A stretch of 44,780 nt of DNA from Saksenaea vasiformis B4078. Its lineage: Eukaryota; Mucoromycota; Mucoromycetes; Mucorales; Saksenaeaceae. Below, piece after piece: positions 21,049 through 33,057 of this stretch. The stretch's first letter is position 1; each line of letters starts with the position of its first letter. The DNA is taken from assembly GCA_000697055.1 (NCBI GenBank), contig JNDT01001996.1:1-44780 (forward strand). Reading direction: 5' to 3'. Below the pieces are notes generated by a model. It was not told the DNA's origin. It searched no databases and worked only from the letters and a program-made list of their open reading frames with translations. The position numbers and the translations under genes were made by a program.

Positions 21049-23534
21049 ATGGAGCAGTCAGCTAAATTTGCTAGAGATATCTATTCAACAATAAAAGGCA
21101 GCTTTATGCTGGATCGTGGTGCACGGTCAGCGTATGCACGCATGGAGCAAGAATCGGAGAATGAAGACGACGACGAAATCCACAGCCTGTTCTACTCAAT
21201 GCAACAGGATGACATTGGCAATGAAAGCATACCGTTAACAGACTCACAAAACTATTCCGATCGAAGTCAACTTGTATTTGATCGAGAAGACGAATTGGAA
21301 AACGGACGTTTGGATCTGTCAAACGTATCGGCATCTGCTTTGCATCACTCCGACTATGAAGAAAGCCCAGTAAGTCTGCCGTTTCTAATATCTTCTGCTC
21401 TTTCTTGTTCATCCTTTTTCTTTATAGAAACCTTCGGCGATATATCTTGATGTCCCTTCCACAGCACCCTCTGCATACGCTAACCCAAAGTCTTTATCGG
21501 AGTCTCTCTTGCCGACATCTGCTGCGGTGAGATATCCCAATTTGAAACACAGAATCGTTAGAGCGGCATTGACCAAAGTGTCTTCATACAGATTCCGCCA
21601 GGAATAACGACCATCAAACTCGACAAGAAATTCAAAGATCCTGTATTCGCTATTTTATTTGTTTTTTTTATCGTCGCATTTTTTTTAACCGGACTTATTG
21701 TCGTCTTCACATCCAACGTAAGATGGAGCTGAGTGTGTATACAGAAATCAAGAAGCTGACTAATGTCTCGGTGGGCAGAGTCACGCAATAGAGCGATATG
21801 CCAGAGGTACAACGTTCAAAGCTATCACTGACAGCGCAGGTAATGATCTCACCCATACGTGGTACGAGTGTTTAACAGGCTTATCACGGTAGGCACTATG
21901 TCCATTATGATTGCTATTGCAATGGTGGTCGGTGCTGCATGGATATATATAATGCGCAGATTTACAAAGGTTGGTCTGGGATGTGCTGGCGAAATTGAAG
22001 CTAAGATTTATCCAGACTCTTGTATGGGGAACCGTTGTTTGTGCCCCTTTGGCCTTTCTTGCGCTCTTCATATGGCCAATGACGGAATCATTCCAAAGCT
22101 ATTATCTTTATGGTGGTACCATATTAAAGCACGATTTCAGGTAACCTTATTTTGATACGCCGCCTATGATTTACAGTACTATAGTCTGACAGCGCTCTCT
22201 TTTATTCCTTTACTGTTAAACTTGATATATATCATCCTGATCTATCGCCATCGTCATCGTATCAACAAGACGATCTCCGTCATAGAGGTAATCATTGTTT
22301 AGGTCACGTGAATGTAAACTGATATGTCCATTTAGTTGGCATGTGACGTTCTGCGTTACAATCCTGGCATTATCTTGGTCTCCATTGTGCTTGTTGTCGT
22401 ATTTATTGTGTTTACCGCAGTATGGATGGTGTTCTTTAGTAGACTATGGCTCATAGGCCGCTCGGAAATCCTGAACCCGAAAATAGGTAGCAAGTTCATG
22501 TAACTGAAAAGCAACTCATTCGCAGAATAGGTTCGATATGGGTGGTCTACGATCATGTATATATTTTAGCTGCATTCTTCATTTTCATCTATATGTGGAC
22601 AGCAGCGGTACTTATCAATATGCAGAGGTATGTATGGACATGTATGGGCCAAAGTTCTTACAGGTGAATAGGTTTGTGCTGTCCGCCATAACCGCACAGT
22701 GGTATTTCCATAGGTAAGGGAAAAGACATTCCTGATCAAAACCCTAATGGCCCATAATGTACGACAGAAACGACCCAGCAAATACAAACAGTGAGAAAGC
22801 ATGGAAGAGCGCTCTGGTAAAGGCTTCAACCACGTCCTTGGGAACACTGGCATTGGCAGGCCTTATTCTGTCCATTGTGCAATTCATGCATCTGCTGACT
22901 CGCTACATGAGAAAGGTTTGATCATCGGGTGATCTGTTTGTCGTACAAATTATAACGTGTTTGCTAGTATGTGAAGAAGAGCAGGCCATTTGTCACCATT
23001 GTATCCATTTGTCTCGGTTACATCGAGGCCCTAATTAGTCAGATTAATCACTACACGATTAGTCTGGCAGGAATCACTGGCGAGAGTTTCTGTTCATCTG
23101 CACGATCGGGCACGAAACTTTTTCGTCGTAATCTGTTGTCAGGGTTATTAGGCGGTAGGGACATATTTTTGGGGGTTTTGATTGGAAAATAATAACGTAA
23201 AATTCTTAGATTTGTTGACTAAGCTTATTCTGTACATTGGTGCCTTACTGATATCTCTATCCTCTGGATTTGGGACGTATATTTTTGCATCCCACACTCT
23301 GCATTCGCCCCATGGACTTCTCGTAGGTATGCTGGCTGCCATCGTACCAATGTACCTGTCCCAATTTTTTTCGTATACGATGATGAGCATGTAGGTGTTT
23401 TTTTTTGTCAGCTGACTGCATTTTTGCTCACCCTCAACAGTATCGATTCGACCTTTTTATGTTATGCTATTGATCTTGATACAGGAACGGTGCATATGTC
23501 TGCAGCACATACTGTCTTTTCGGGTTTTGACTGA
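21049..23534 (+). CDS. Choline-transporter-like protein (CTL/Pns1, SLC44-type)
   Basis: This is a plasma- or organelle-membrane solute carrier of the CTL family. Fourteen small exons join in phase to 603 aa: 21049-21369, 21428-21526, 21592-21717, 21779-21839, 21893-21969, 22016-22140, 22185-22287, 22336-22486, 22531-22627, 22672-22713, 22768-22915, 22968-23154, 23210-23390 and 23441-23534. About 145 acidic, Ser-rich residues precede the first helix (FAILFVFFIVAFFLTGLIVV) in the block that starts KFKDPVF. Around ten hydrophobic segments follow. Family-typical blocks are VWGTVVCAPLAFLALF, the amphipathic stretch ending GTLALAGLILSIV, and RNLLSGLLGDLLTKLILYIG near the C-terminus. The short C-terminal tail starts IDSTFLCYAID. 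Several acceptors lie a few bases downstream of an alternative AG; the ones given preserve the frame. Confidence 0.9.
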
Positions 23535-23869
23535 TAAGGCCTCCTGAATTGTTGCTTATCTTTGCATTTTACTCATATTGCAATGTAATATGTGGTCGTA
23601 ACATATCCCATACCATTCATCATGACCACGGTTTGGAACATGACATCCCTCTCCTTTTATCTTTCAACACTTTAACCCTACCATTCACGACAATGCAATA
23701 TAATGGAATATACGGAATTGGTACCCTAAGCTTCCACTCCAGTTTCCGGAAATTTAGAAATTGAAACAAGTTCTTGTCTTAATGAACGGGTTTTGGCTCT
23801 TCTGCCCATTAGATAGCTGATTGTGAGCCCCGAAAGATTACCCTTTACCTTCTCACAGCTATGATTATC
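23535..23869. other. Intergenic, nothing recognised
   Basis: 3' region of the choline-transporter gene. AT-rich, with short chance ORFs only. Confidence 0.4.
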
Positions 23870-25000
23870 TGCTAGCATAACCGCCAATTGCTGCCAATCA
23901 ATATGTGTGATGCATGTCTAAGGCCCTCTCTACACTGTAGGATGTGTGTGGACTCCTATTACAGAAATTGCGGATAGTATCTTCCAGATTTGATGGCTGA
24001 TGCCATGCCCTATGAGGTGCGTTTCATCCAAACCAGAAAAGAATGCTTCGTAAAAAGACGGTAATCTGGGCGAAAGGTGCCCCTGGCCTTAATCCAAAGC
24101 TCTGAGATATCAGTTAGCCATGAGACAGAACAATATATAACCTACTTCATCCCCATGGGCAAAATCCAAAACATCTCTACCATCTGCTTCATGGCCATCC
24201 CCAGGAAAGTATATTCCACCATTGTCACCGCGTCTACCTTTCTCTTTGCAGATTCGGCTTCCAAATGTGGAAGTATGACCAGTGTGACTGATCAAGTCTG
24301 CCACTCCTGGTATGTCGCCGCCAGTAACAAGCACGTGCACGTTTGCCTTGATCACCCAACGGCTAGTCTTGGCCAGCATACCGTGCGTTCCCAGTCTTTC
24401 TAACTCGGTCAATGTCCGCTTCAGGAAACTGAGCACGTCTTTGGGTTTGTTAGGGCCAGGGAGGGTTGCCACCTTTATCATGTTTTCCTTTTTGTATCTA
24501 CTTCCATTCATAAGTCTATGGTCAACTTGCACTAGCAGCTTACCGCACCTCTGGTGGAAAATTCAGGAGGGAAGCCATGACCTTTATCATGCTGTATTCT
24601 CCTCTCTTAAATGTGTTGAACCCATCGACGAACAAGGAAACATACTACATCGTCCTTGCTGGTGAAGAGGTGGGCAATGTTCTGATAAGCTTCACCAACA
24701 AAGGTGTCTAGCTCGGTGTGTACATGTGTTGTCTCGTTCACTCTATAACGGAGAAGCTCTCGAGTGGCAGGATCCGCAAGCTTTAACGCCATCGTTGACT
24801 CGGAGGAAGCTCTTTTGACGTGGCCCTAGCTGTTTCTCTCTGGCCATCTCTGTAGCGTCGCGCACCACATTGGCATAGATCACTTGATGTATCGGCACCC
24901 CTTCTCACAAATGTCAAAAGCTAGAGGCTGTATTGGGTAATTCTTCAATAGCAGCTGTTTGTCTTGAAGAGAGAGAGAAGCTTTTGTCTCTCTACTAAAA
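23870..25000 (-). pseudogene. Decayed CACTA-type (TNP2/Plavaka-like) transposase
   Basis: On the minus strand, blocks of a TNP2-like DDE transposase appear in the expected order. They are LADPATRELLRYRVNETTH near 24780-24720, then through frame breaks the PGPNKPKDVLSFLKRTLTE block near 24450. HVLVTGGDIPGVADL and SHTGHTSTFGSRIC follow near 24340-24255, then IYFPGDGHE near 24220. After a stop comes a decayed FLVWMK segment near 24035-24010. The combination of PGPNKPKD, a GDIPG and the HTGH..GCRIC-like cysteine block is the hallmark of this superfamily. At least four stops or shifts make it inactive. Its ends were not found. Confidence 0.7.
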
Positions 25001-25134
25001 CCAAAGGTGAGATCGCCATCCTAAATCTTCACAGTCCATCCACATCATATAACTGCGGGTCTTCAACGCAGCTGTTTATCCAGAAAATTAATCTCTTAGA
25101 GGCATTCCTCATGAAAGATACTTTGATATCTTTT

Positions 25135-25929
25135 CACTTACCCCCTCGAAGGGGTAATCCCACCCACCGACGAAAGCCAAAGCCCCGCACCTGGTTCGGT
25201 GTGTGCGGCGAGAGGAAGGGGGAGACCCGATGGCATTGGAGCGGCCATTTTTGAACGGCGTGCAGAGGACTTGAAGCGATGCAACATCTGGCAATCTATT
25301 CCGGAAGATGAGCAATACTGAGTTTGTGTATGACAACGTTTACGTACTTTGAGTGTGGGCATAAAGCGCTAACACGGCCAAGACGGTTCGGGACAGCGGT
25401 CATGCAGCCTAAACGGCATATAAAAACCATGAGTGATCCTGGATATGTAATAGAAAGTTGACATCCGTACCGGGGATGTTAAGAAGAACAGAGCCAAAGA
25501 AAAAAAAAGGAAAAAGAAGTGATCTCTTTAAATATGCATCACTCTCCGTTATCTATCTTCAACGCAACTCTTTGCATGAGACGATGGTACCTTATCACCA
25601 ACACACCCTTTGGCATGATGTAAAAGGATCCGATCACTGATTCACCCTTTGCATCAGGTGATGGGACCCTACCACCGACCACGCCTTTTGGCATGATGTA
25701 AACAAAAAAAAGATCTGATCATTGCGACGCCTTTTTGCACGAGACAATGGAATTCTGTCTCTGCCTTAGATAATGGGAAGTTATCAATGGCTCAAACGTA
25801 ACATGGAAGAGTGTGATGCGAACAATCACAGCATGGGGTAAACGTAAAAATACGTGCTGCAAAACGCAGAGTTTATCTGGAAGTAACGTCAAATATCTTC
25901 GAATAGATGCAAAGTGACGGGAAAAATCC
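25135..25929 (+). repeat. Dispersed repeat, copy A
   Basis: It matches 37085-37802 in the same orientation. The first 370 bases are well conserved, starting with a small hairpin (ACCCC, CTCGAA loop, GGGGT) and running through GCAGAGGACTTGAAGCGAT, GTATGACAA, CACGGCCAAGAC, GTTCGGGACAG, GTCATGCAGC and CAGAGCCAAAGAA to TCTCTTTAAATA. The last 90 bases, from ATCTGGAA to GGAAAAATCC, are also conserved. The middle (about 25540-25840) is unrelated between the copies and contains a tandem array here. I find no coding potential and no classical terminal inverted repeats or pol III boxes. Confidence 0.75.
25558..25762 (+). repeat. Imperfect tandem repeat inside copy A, period about 85 bp
   Basis: About 2.4 units. 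Each has the frame CTTTGCAT(G/C)AG..GATGG, then ACC..ACCA, CTTTTGGCATGATGTAAA, GATC(C/T)GATCA and C..CC(T)TTTGCA. Differences are scattered substitutions and an A-run insertion in the second unit. The array is absent from copy B. Confidence 0.65.
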
Positions 25930-26390
25930 AGTAGTTTTCAAATAAAACACTGAAGGAGAAAAATTGACATATAGCAACTAATAGTAAGCGCAAGTTTTCT
26001 ATCTCCTTGAACCAGCATAATCGTTATCATAGACTTGCATGAAGCGATATTGGCTGACATTATTGTTGTGGTATACCATCCTTTGGAACACGCTATCTAG
26101 GTAAAATGTCATCAGAATAAGTCGATTAAACATCTAAGCTTGGTTCCTCCACGAGGTAAAGCTATTATTTTGACGTGATCAAAGAAACATGCGATTGCGG
26201 ACCACGTCTATCCCAGAAAATGCAGCGACGTTTACACCAGCATGTGATTCGGAGTTCTTCCCGGTCCATCGACGCTCCGTGGCAGACTGAAAGTCGAGCG
26301 CGACCGAAACTCAGCTCCTCCTTAAGCAGCGGTGTAGGTCCCCGGAACGAACAGCAGTTGAATTACGTTTAGCAGTTTAGACATGAGAAT
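25930..26390 (+). promoter_or_regulatory. Upstream region of the glycerol kinase gene
   Basis: About 460 bases without a recognisable gene. The ORF at 26175-26372 ends just before the kinase start and is probably leader sequence. Confidence 0.3.
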
Positions 26391-28275
26391 ATGCCATCCT
26401 ACGTAGGGGCCATCGATCAGGGAACAACTTCTGCACAATTTCAGATTTTTGAGGATACTGGACGTCTAGTCACCTACCATCGGGTTGAGTTTGATCAGAT
26501 CTATCCACGAGCAGGGTAAAACAACTCAACCGTCAAAACGCTAACTTTGGACTGACGATTGAACATTGGCAGTTGGGTTGAACAAGATCCTTATGATTTA
26601 CTAGATTCGGTGATCCGGTGTGCCGATGAAGCACTACGCAAATTCGGGTTGATGGGTTATAACTTGGCTGATATCAAAGGTTTGCCACGCCCAGATATAT
26701 GCAGACTAAATAGCATATACCAGCCATAGGAGTTACCAATCAGAGAGAAACGACGTTGGCGTGGAACCGAAGAACTGGAGAACCACTTTACAATGCAATT
26801 TCCTGGGCCGACACTCGCACGGAAAAGTTGGCTAAACAGTTTGCAAAGAACAAGGACATTGATGTGCAACAGATCTGCGGTCTACCAGTGCATAGTTACT
26901 TCTCCGCCTTAAAGATGGTCTGGCTGATGGATCGTGTGCAAGCTGTTAGAGATGCGGTTGAGAAGGAACGAGCTATGTTCGGCACCGTGGATAGCTGGCT
27001 TATTTGGGTGGGTGCAGTACATTACCTGTATATTCTAATAAGAGTTTACTATTTAGAACTTAACGGGTGGGGCAGAAAGCGGTGTACACGTTACGGATGT
27101 CACCAATGCGAGCCGAACGATGTTGATGAATATCAAGACTTGTCAATGGGATCCTCGATTGTTAAAGTGATTATCTCTAAAAGGAAAAGAGCAACTCACT
27201 TAAATTTTTGTTTTTGTAAACAAAAAGCTTTTTCGGTATTCCTGAACATGTGCTTCCTACCATTGTTCCTTCCTCGGGACATTACGGGAACGTTCAATGG
27301 GGTCCACTGGAAGGCATGCCGATTATGAGCTGTTTGGGCGATCAACAGGCTGCATTAGTAGGTCAAGGATGTTTCCAAGTAGGGGAAGCCAAAAACACAT
27401 ACGGTACTGGCGCGTTCTTATTGATGAATGTTGGAACGGAACCGGTGTTTTCCCAAAAAGGCCTACTAACTACTGTGGCCTATCAACTTGGTCCCGACAG
27501 TCCGGCTTTTTATGCTCTCGAGGGATCAATAGGTGTTGCTGGTGGGGCGGTTAAGTGGCTGCGAGATAATATGGGTATTATTGAAAAAGCAGCTGATGTC
27601 GATACCCTAGCGTCACAAGGTAATCTTCAAATGGCTTACCTTTTTTTTTCACTCAGCTGTATCAGTCAAAGACACGGGTGGAGTAACGTTTATTCCGGCG
27701 TTCTCGGGTTTGTTTGCACCCTATTGGAGAGATGATGCGCGTGGTACTCTGGTAGGCATGACTCAGTTTACAAACAAGCGACATATCGCGCGTGCTACTC
27801 TGGAAGCTGCTTGTCTGTCGACTCGAACTATCTTAGACACAATGAAAGATGATGGGGGAATCCAACTTAAGGTGCTCAAGGCAGATGGAGGCATGTCAAA
27901 CTCAGACGTTTGCATGCAGATCCAGGCCGATGTCCTGGATGTTCCAGTGGGTAAGCATCCAATAAACTGTCTTGACGGAAAAGCAATTGACTTCATCTAG
28001 TACGACCCGCGATGCGGGAAACCACCAGCCTAGGTGCCGCATTCGCTGCTGGTTTGGCAGCGGGTGTATGGGAAAATATAAATGATCTTGTCGATATGCG
28101 TGTGGATGAGAGCGATGTATTTATATCCAAGCTGAGCAAGCATGGTAAATCTCTACGTCTTTTGTATCACTCTTTTCTCATGAGACGTATAGACCAAGCG
28201 CAGAAGATGAAGATGTGGAAGGCGGCCATTGAAAGAAGTTGTGGATGGACAGATGTTTACAATAGTTCAGATTAG
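26391..28275 (+). CDS. GUT1: Glycerol kinase
   Basis: It phosphorylates glycerol with ATP to sn-glycerol 3-phosphate, the first step of glycerol use, in the cytosol. Eight exons, 26391-26515, 26573-26679, 26730-27007, 27057-27166, 27228-27619, 27657-27950, 28001-28144 and 28193-28275, join in phase to 510 aa, normal for the FGGY family. Seen motifs are DQGTTS (residues 9-14), [34 protein letters not shown], the [13 protein letters not shown] block with the catalytic aspartate, TYGTGAF, and the C-terminal [12 protein letters not shown] and [12 protein letters not shown] blocks. One oddity: the arginine that normally follows DQGTTS(S/T) in the nucleotide site is glutamine here (TTSAQ). The rest of the active site looks intact. 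Confidence 0.96.
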
Positions 28276-28527
28276 CTTGAATAAGAAAAAACAACAGGTC
28301 AGCCAGGGTGTTGGCACAATGGCTAGTTAAGCGGTGATGATACTCAAATTTTCGCTTGCTTATGCCAACACACACCTCTCTAATATGTAAATAGTCCCTG
28401 GTATTATTATTGTACGATTGTTCTAAAGGAAAAGAAAAAAAAAAGAGGATGATCATTGTGACTGAATACGATGCATCGTCAACTAAACTAGGAAGGCAAA
28501 AACTTTTTTAAGTGGTATCGCGGGCAA

Positions 28528-30040
28528 TCAGACTCCGCGTTTATGTAGAGAGCGATTGTAGGTCCACGCGCCAGTATCTAAGAACGGCTTGCGGGCCATA
28601 GTCTTGAGCAATTGTGTATTTCGCCGTGAGTATTCATCGTCCGCCTCTCTGTCTGGTTGGAAGTTAAAGAGCACGGGGGTCCAAGTTTCGTTCTTCTCGG
28701 CACGTTCCCGACGCAATCTTCGTTGCCATTCTTCGATCTTGGATTTCTCTGCGTTTGCTTTATGATAGTCCTTGATCTTGAGTGCTTCACTAACGTTCCC
28801 CCAGAGTCGATGCGATTCGATCTCTAGCTGCTCGTCATAAGGCGGGGTCACCCGTTGAGCCATAGGCTCAGCCTCGGCATCGAACAACAGCTGGGCTTCG
28901 CCCGCCGCAGTGCCATTTGCAACGCTATAGTAAGATTTATGACTCCAACGGCCAGACAAAGTGTAACATTTTTTTCCCTCGTATTCAATCGAGCCTTTGA
29001 TGTGATTGTACTCGCCGCCAAACCAAGGCTTTGGTACAAAATCGATTGTCGCCTTCGCACCGCTGCTGCAAGCAATCGTACAGGCGCCACTGAGTTCAAG
29101 ATAACAAGACCCAGTCAAGACGCCGCGGATAATAAGGTCAGGGAAGTCGATTATATACTGTTCGTCCCATTTCTTTAAGTACAATGCGGCACGACCTACT
29201 TGCTCGACTTTTATGGTTGTCCCTTTAAATTTCGACTTTTGGCCACCTGAAAACAGTAGATTGTTCATGTGTCTGATACATAATTTTCAACAGACTAACT
29301 TACAGTGACCGTTCAACGATACGCCCGCCTTTTCGTTCTCAAGATAAAATGCAGAAATAGGAGGGTGGTGGCACACTAACGCAATTCATAACACATGAGG
29401 TCAAAAATTCCCCCGAAGAATAATGCTAATTACCTTGCTCGCATACACACTCGACGTCTCCCAAAGTACAACGGAATTGTTCACCAAGAATAGGGTTGTA
29501 CGGCTTTTTCTCCGTTAGCCCGTTTGTACATCGTGATGCGTAGCTTCCCCACAGCGTTGACATGAACCACCTTGTCACGGCAAGCATTCTCTCTATCCCA
29601 TTTTTCTCAGAAAAAAAAGTAAAAACCCTTCCCTTCGTTTCTTTACCTTGCGGAATGGATGATTCACTCACAGCGGTGAAGCTATTCTTTCGTGGTTAGA
29701 ACCTAGTGAGAAACCATCGTGTTCTCCTATTTGTATCTTTCTTTACCAGGTAGGATGATCGCCCCAATAAGTTCTGGAGGGAAAAGAGTCAGGAACGGAT
29801 GTGACGATGAATAATTTACCCGTATTCTAGCAAGGAAAGACCATTCAAGAAAAACGCTGGGCAGGTTAACGAAGATAGATCGCCAGTGAAGCTGATGACG
29901 GTCTTCAAGAATTCTTTAAATTGGCCACCAGTACCCGGCTCAGTCTTTAATGTCAATTTATCGACATCACTGACGCTGGGCGAGCGGTCAATGTCAACAT
30001 CACCAGAGGAAGTTTTGTGACCCGAGAAGAAACGACCCAT
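28528..30040 (-). CDS. Oxysterol-binding protein, short Osh4/Kes1 type
   Basis: These are cytosolic lipid-transfer proteins that exchange sterol and PI4P between membranes. Six exons, 30040-29820, 29773-29747, 29681-29647, 29592-29434, 29375-29304 and 29246-28528, join in phase to 410 aa. That is close to yeast Kes1 (434) and leaves no room for PH or ankyrin domains. Blocks seen are SFTGDLSSLTCPAFFLNGLS and LLEYGTYW (lid and sterol entry region), TEKKPYNPILGEQF, and the HHPPISAFYLEN signature. KGSIEYEGKKCY and LSGRWSHKSYY follow, with DEQLEIESHRLWGNV near the C-terminus. The family signature normally reads VSHHPP; here the serine is cysteine. It is convergent with glycerol kinase (252 bp between stops). 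Confidence 0.93.
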
Positions 30041-30677
30041 AATGAACCGGAGGGCAATCAGTTGACAAGACTAATATGAAATAGAGAAAGAAGGAAAAGA
30101 AAAGGAAAAGGAATGGACGGGAAATGTCGGTGTTAAAGTTTGTTCTCCCCCAACTTGCGCGGACCATCTCACAGCCAAACGTTGCGAGACACAGGGGATT
30201 TCGGGCAGAAAGAGGGGTTTCAATGCTATCAACAACGAATGTGTTGTATTCTACTTGGTACCTCTTAAATGGCAAGAATTCGGAAGTAAATGGCTGATTT
30301 CTTATTCCTTTTTGCTGACATTATATTGCAACCGAACACCAGGAAGCGAACGTGTTGGTCCAACGTCTCTTCTTGCAGATTCGTGAAATTTCGCCGCTAT
30401 CACTCCCAAGATACATATAGAATATCAGCCTTTATGCCTGAACCACATGGTTATAACGTTCGTCCATGGCTCCGTAATCTCATCTTCGCGCTGTTACAAG
30501 GAGTTAAGGTTTATTTGTTTGACAATTCGTACGAATGCTATATTCACTTAGTAAAGGGTTCCGCGAGAGTTTTGGATGTGCATAGCAGGATTTTTTCTTT
30601 TTGCAGGCTATCAGTAACTCTATCTGATTTTTACTTTATTTGAACAAATAATACATACTAATCACGATGATCAAATA
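30041..30677. other. Intergenic, nothing recognised
   Basis: Upstream region of the oxysterol-binding protein gene (both neighbours are on the minus strand) and the RhoGEF 3' region. Only chance ORFs. Confidence 0.4.
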
Positions 30678-33057
30678 CTATGGACGTGCCCGGGGTCCTC
30701 GATGGATAGAATCAATCTTAAACATAGACAGAGGACCAATATTTGGCATTTTTCCAGTTTCTTGCATTCCACGGATCAGTTTTCCTCCTCTGTTAACTTC
30801 AGGGCGTTGGAATTGCTGCAACCAGTTGCCAATATCCAATGAGTTGCTTGCAGTAACGAAGCCCTCGTCATCATTATCATCGTCATGATGACGTTCTGTC
30901 CTATCCTTATTATCATCGATCTCCATCCTGTCATCATTGGTGACTTCGTTTGTCATTTTGACATCCTTGCGAGCTGCTGCTTGGTATGTCTTGTTTTCGG
31001 TTTGTGCAAATATACTCCGGAGATCCTCTTCACAATCTGCCCAAATATGCATATCTGCATCGTCTAGCATGGTCGTACAAGATTCGTACGTTAATGATGG
31101 CTGAGATTGATATGAGTACATGGAGGATCGCCGCTGCAGATGCCACGAGGATGGTGTCTTCACATGCTCCGGAAGGACAGTTTCCAGATGATGGCACCAC
31201 GTCTGCTTTTCTTCTGGTGTTTTTGCCTCAAAGTGCATATTAAAGATATTTCGGGCGGCGATAGAGCAGATGAACTGAAGAGGATGAGCCTCATGTGTAG
31301 TTGGGTTGCTCACACGGCTGTGTCGCCAAGAGCCAATTTGGTGTTGTTTATTAATTTCGATTGGTCTTGCCACGGTTTGGTTTACACATGTCAATTGGCC
31401 AGGTGTTTGCACCAATTTAAATAATGCTTCAGGTCTTGGCCCGTAGAATGCGTCTGATCGTCCCAAGGGCGTTGGACGTGTTTTGGTACGCACCTACGCC
31501 CAAAGTTGACAGTTCAGTACTAAGTCCCACGTAGTATGCAAGCTTTACCTTTGTAAAAAGAATATGATCATTGAAAAGAAATACATATATATACTTTTTC
31601 TGCGGTGACAAAGAAAAGGAATTATTGCGTTTCACAGACTGTGGGTGTACACGAACAGGCGACGTTTCATCAGGAGACTTGGTTGAAAGTGGCTTCTGCG
31701 ACGTAGGTAGTAACATTAACGGTCCTTCAAAGACCAATTGTCTACCCGGCACTGCCAGCTCGATTCCCTTTTCCAAAGGTTAGGTTTGGCTGTGGCTCCT
31801 TTCTTTTACCTCTATTCCTTTAATCCGTTTCTCCAGATCCTCCAGCTTCTTTAAATCTTCTGCCTCCTTTTTCTGCATTTCGATTTTTCGTATCACTTTT
31901 TCAATATCGGTCAAAACCTGAAAATGGGTTTTCACTGCTGCATCCTGTATATCCAAGCATTCTGCCAAGCTCTACCGCGATGCATGTAAGGTTCACATAG
32001 ATACTAGACCTTCATTTTTACCTTGAAGAATAACGGGTATTTCATAATTCGTTGAATTGGTTTTAGTAGAAAGGATTGAAGTGTAAGATTGCGACATTCT
32101 GGCCATAATGTGCGGTTCTATAGTATGGGTGTGAGGAAGAAGAAAAATTGTGCGGAAAAATGGTCGCTCTTACCCGTAAATAAATTCCGAGACTATCAGT
32201 ATCATTTGACAAACAGTCTGCCACCAAGTCATTGGCACATTCGAAATGAACAAAGTATGCCCCGTAGATAGTCAGCCATGGAACCTGTCATATAAGGCAG
32301 AATATGAAGAAGCTAGAGTAATCTGTAATAAAGATACACTTACGTAATCGAGAAATATATCGGCAACCGTGTTAACAACCGGATACTCTTGTGCTTGACG
32401 CTGCTGAAGATCCTATTCAAACCTTAGTTATCATCGTTTCCTTTGCTCTTTTCAGCCGCCACCTTAAGCAGACATTCATGTACTTGTATAATTTGTGTAA
32501 CGGTTTCAAAAATGAGCCTCAGGGGTTGGGGTAAATTTTTCCAAGCCAAGGCGTCCTTTGCAAATATCTAATAAATCAGATCTTAGACCCGGGCTTTGTT
32601 ACTCTTTATCACACTCTGTACTGAAAAGAAAGACAAATAAAGAAGGCATTACGTAGTAAACCAATGTTAGATCTGCGACATAAGACTTCTCTGTGAGGAT
32701 GACTTCGTGTATGAGTTCTTGATATTGCACTTGCTTTGGAGAAAGGCATAGGGCGCCCCTGTCTTTCCCAAACAGCCCATCTCTCCATGTAGGAACACTA
32801 TCAACAAAGTCCTGAAGACTACGGATCCGTCGCAATTCTTCATGTGCCGCCGCATCCTGTTCTGGAGTGAGCAGCAGGTCTTGATTAGCTGGTTCTGCTG
32901 CTCGACTTGCGCCGAATGAAGAGCGAAAGACAGCAATTTTCTTTGGAAGGAACTCGGCGGCATGTTTCTTTATTTTCCCTCCGTGTGAAGCCCTTGGGCG
33001 TATTGCGGATGTAGAAATGGAGAAGGTGCTTAAAGGTTTAAAGCTGAATTTGCCCAT
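30678..33057 (-). CDS. RhoGEF with DH and PH domains
   Basis: This is a guanine nucleotide exchange factor for Rho-type GTPases, acting at the cell cortex. Eight exons, all ending in phase 0, give 660 aa: 33057-32653, 32567-32463, 32412-32344, 32284-32174, 32117-32022, 31971-31810, 31767-31549 and 31493-30678. The N-terminal about 115 residues are basic and low-complexity. The DH domain (about 115-320) opens with YQELIHEVILTEKSYVADL, contains FETVTQIIQVHECLLK, and has the signature LQSFLLKPIQRIMKYPLFFK. A charged coiled helix (EKVIRKIEMQKKEAEDLKKL) links to a split PH domain (about 390-545) with FEGPLML, YIYVFLFNDHILFTK and, after an insert, FEAKTPEEKQTWCHHLE. The C-terminal 115 residues are acidic and disordered. 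The gene is intact; the specific Rho target cannot be told. Confidence 0.93.

Noticed and set aside
25558..25762. Possible CRISPR-like array
   Set aside because: Units are imperfect, of about 85 bp and without repeat-spacer structure, in a eukaryotic genome.
25135..25929. SINE with internal pol III promoter
   Set aside because: The GGTTCGG near 25194 is not followed by the rest of a B box and no A box lies at the expected distance.
28528..28790. 70-aa minus ORF in a second frame of the oxysterol-binding protein
   Set aside because: Overlapping frame of a recognised gene with no start context or motif.
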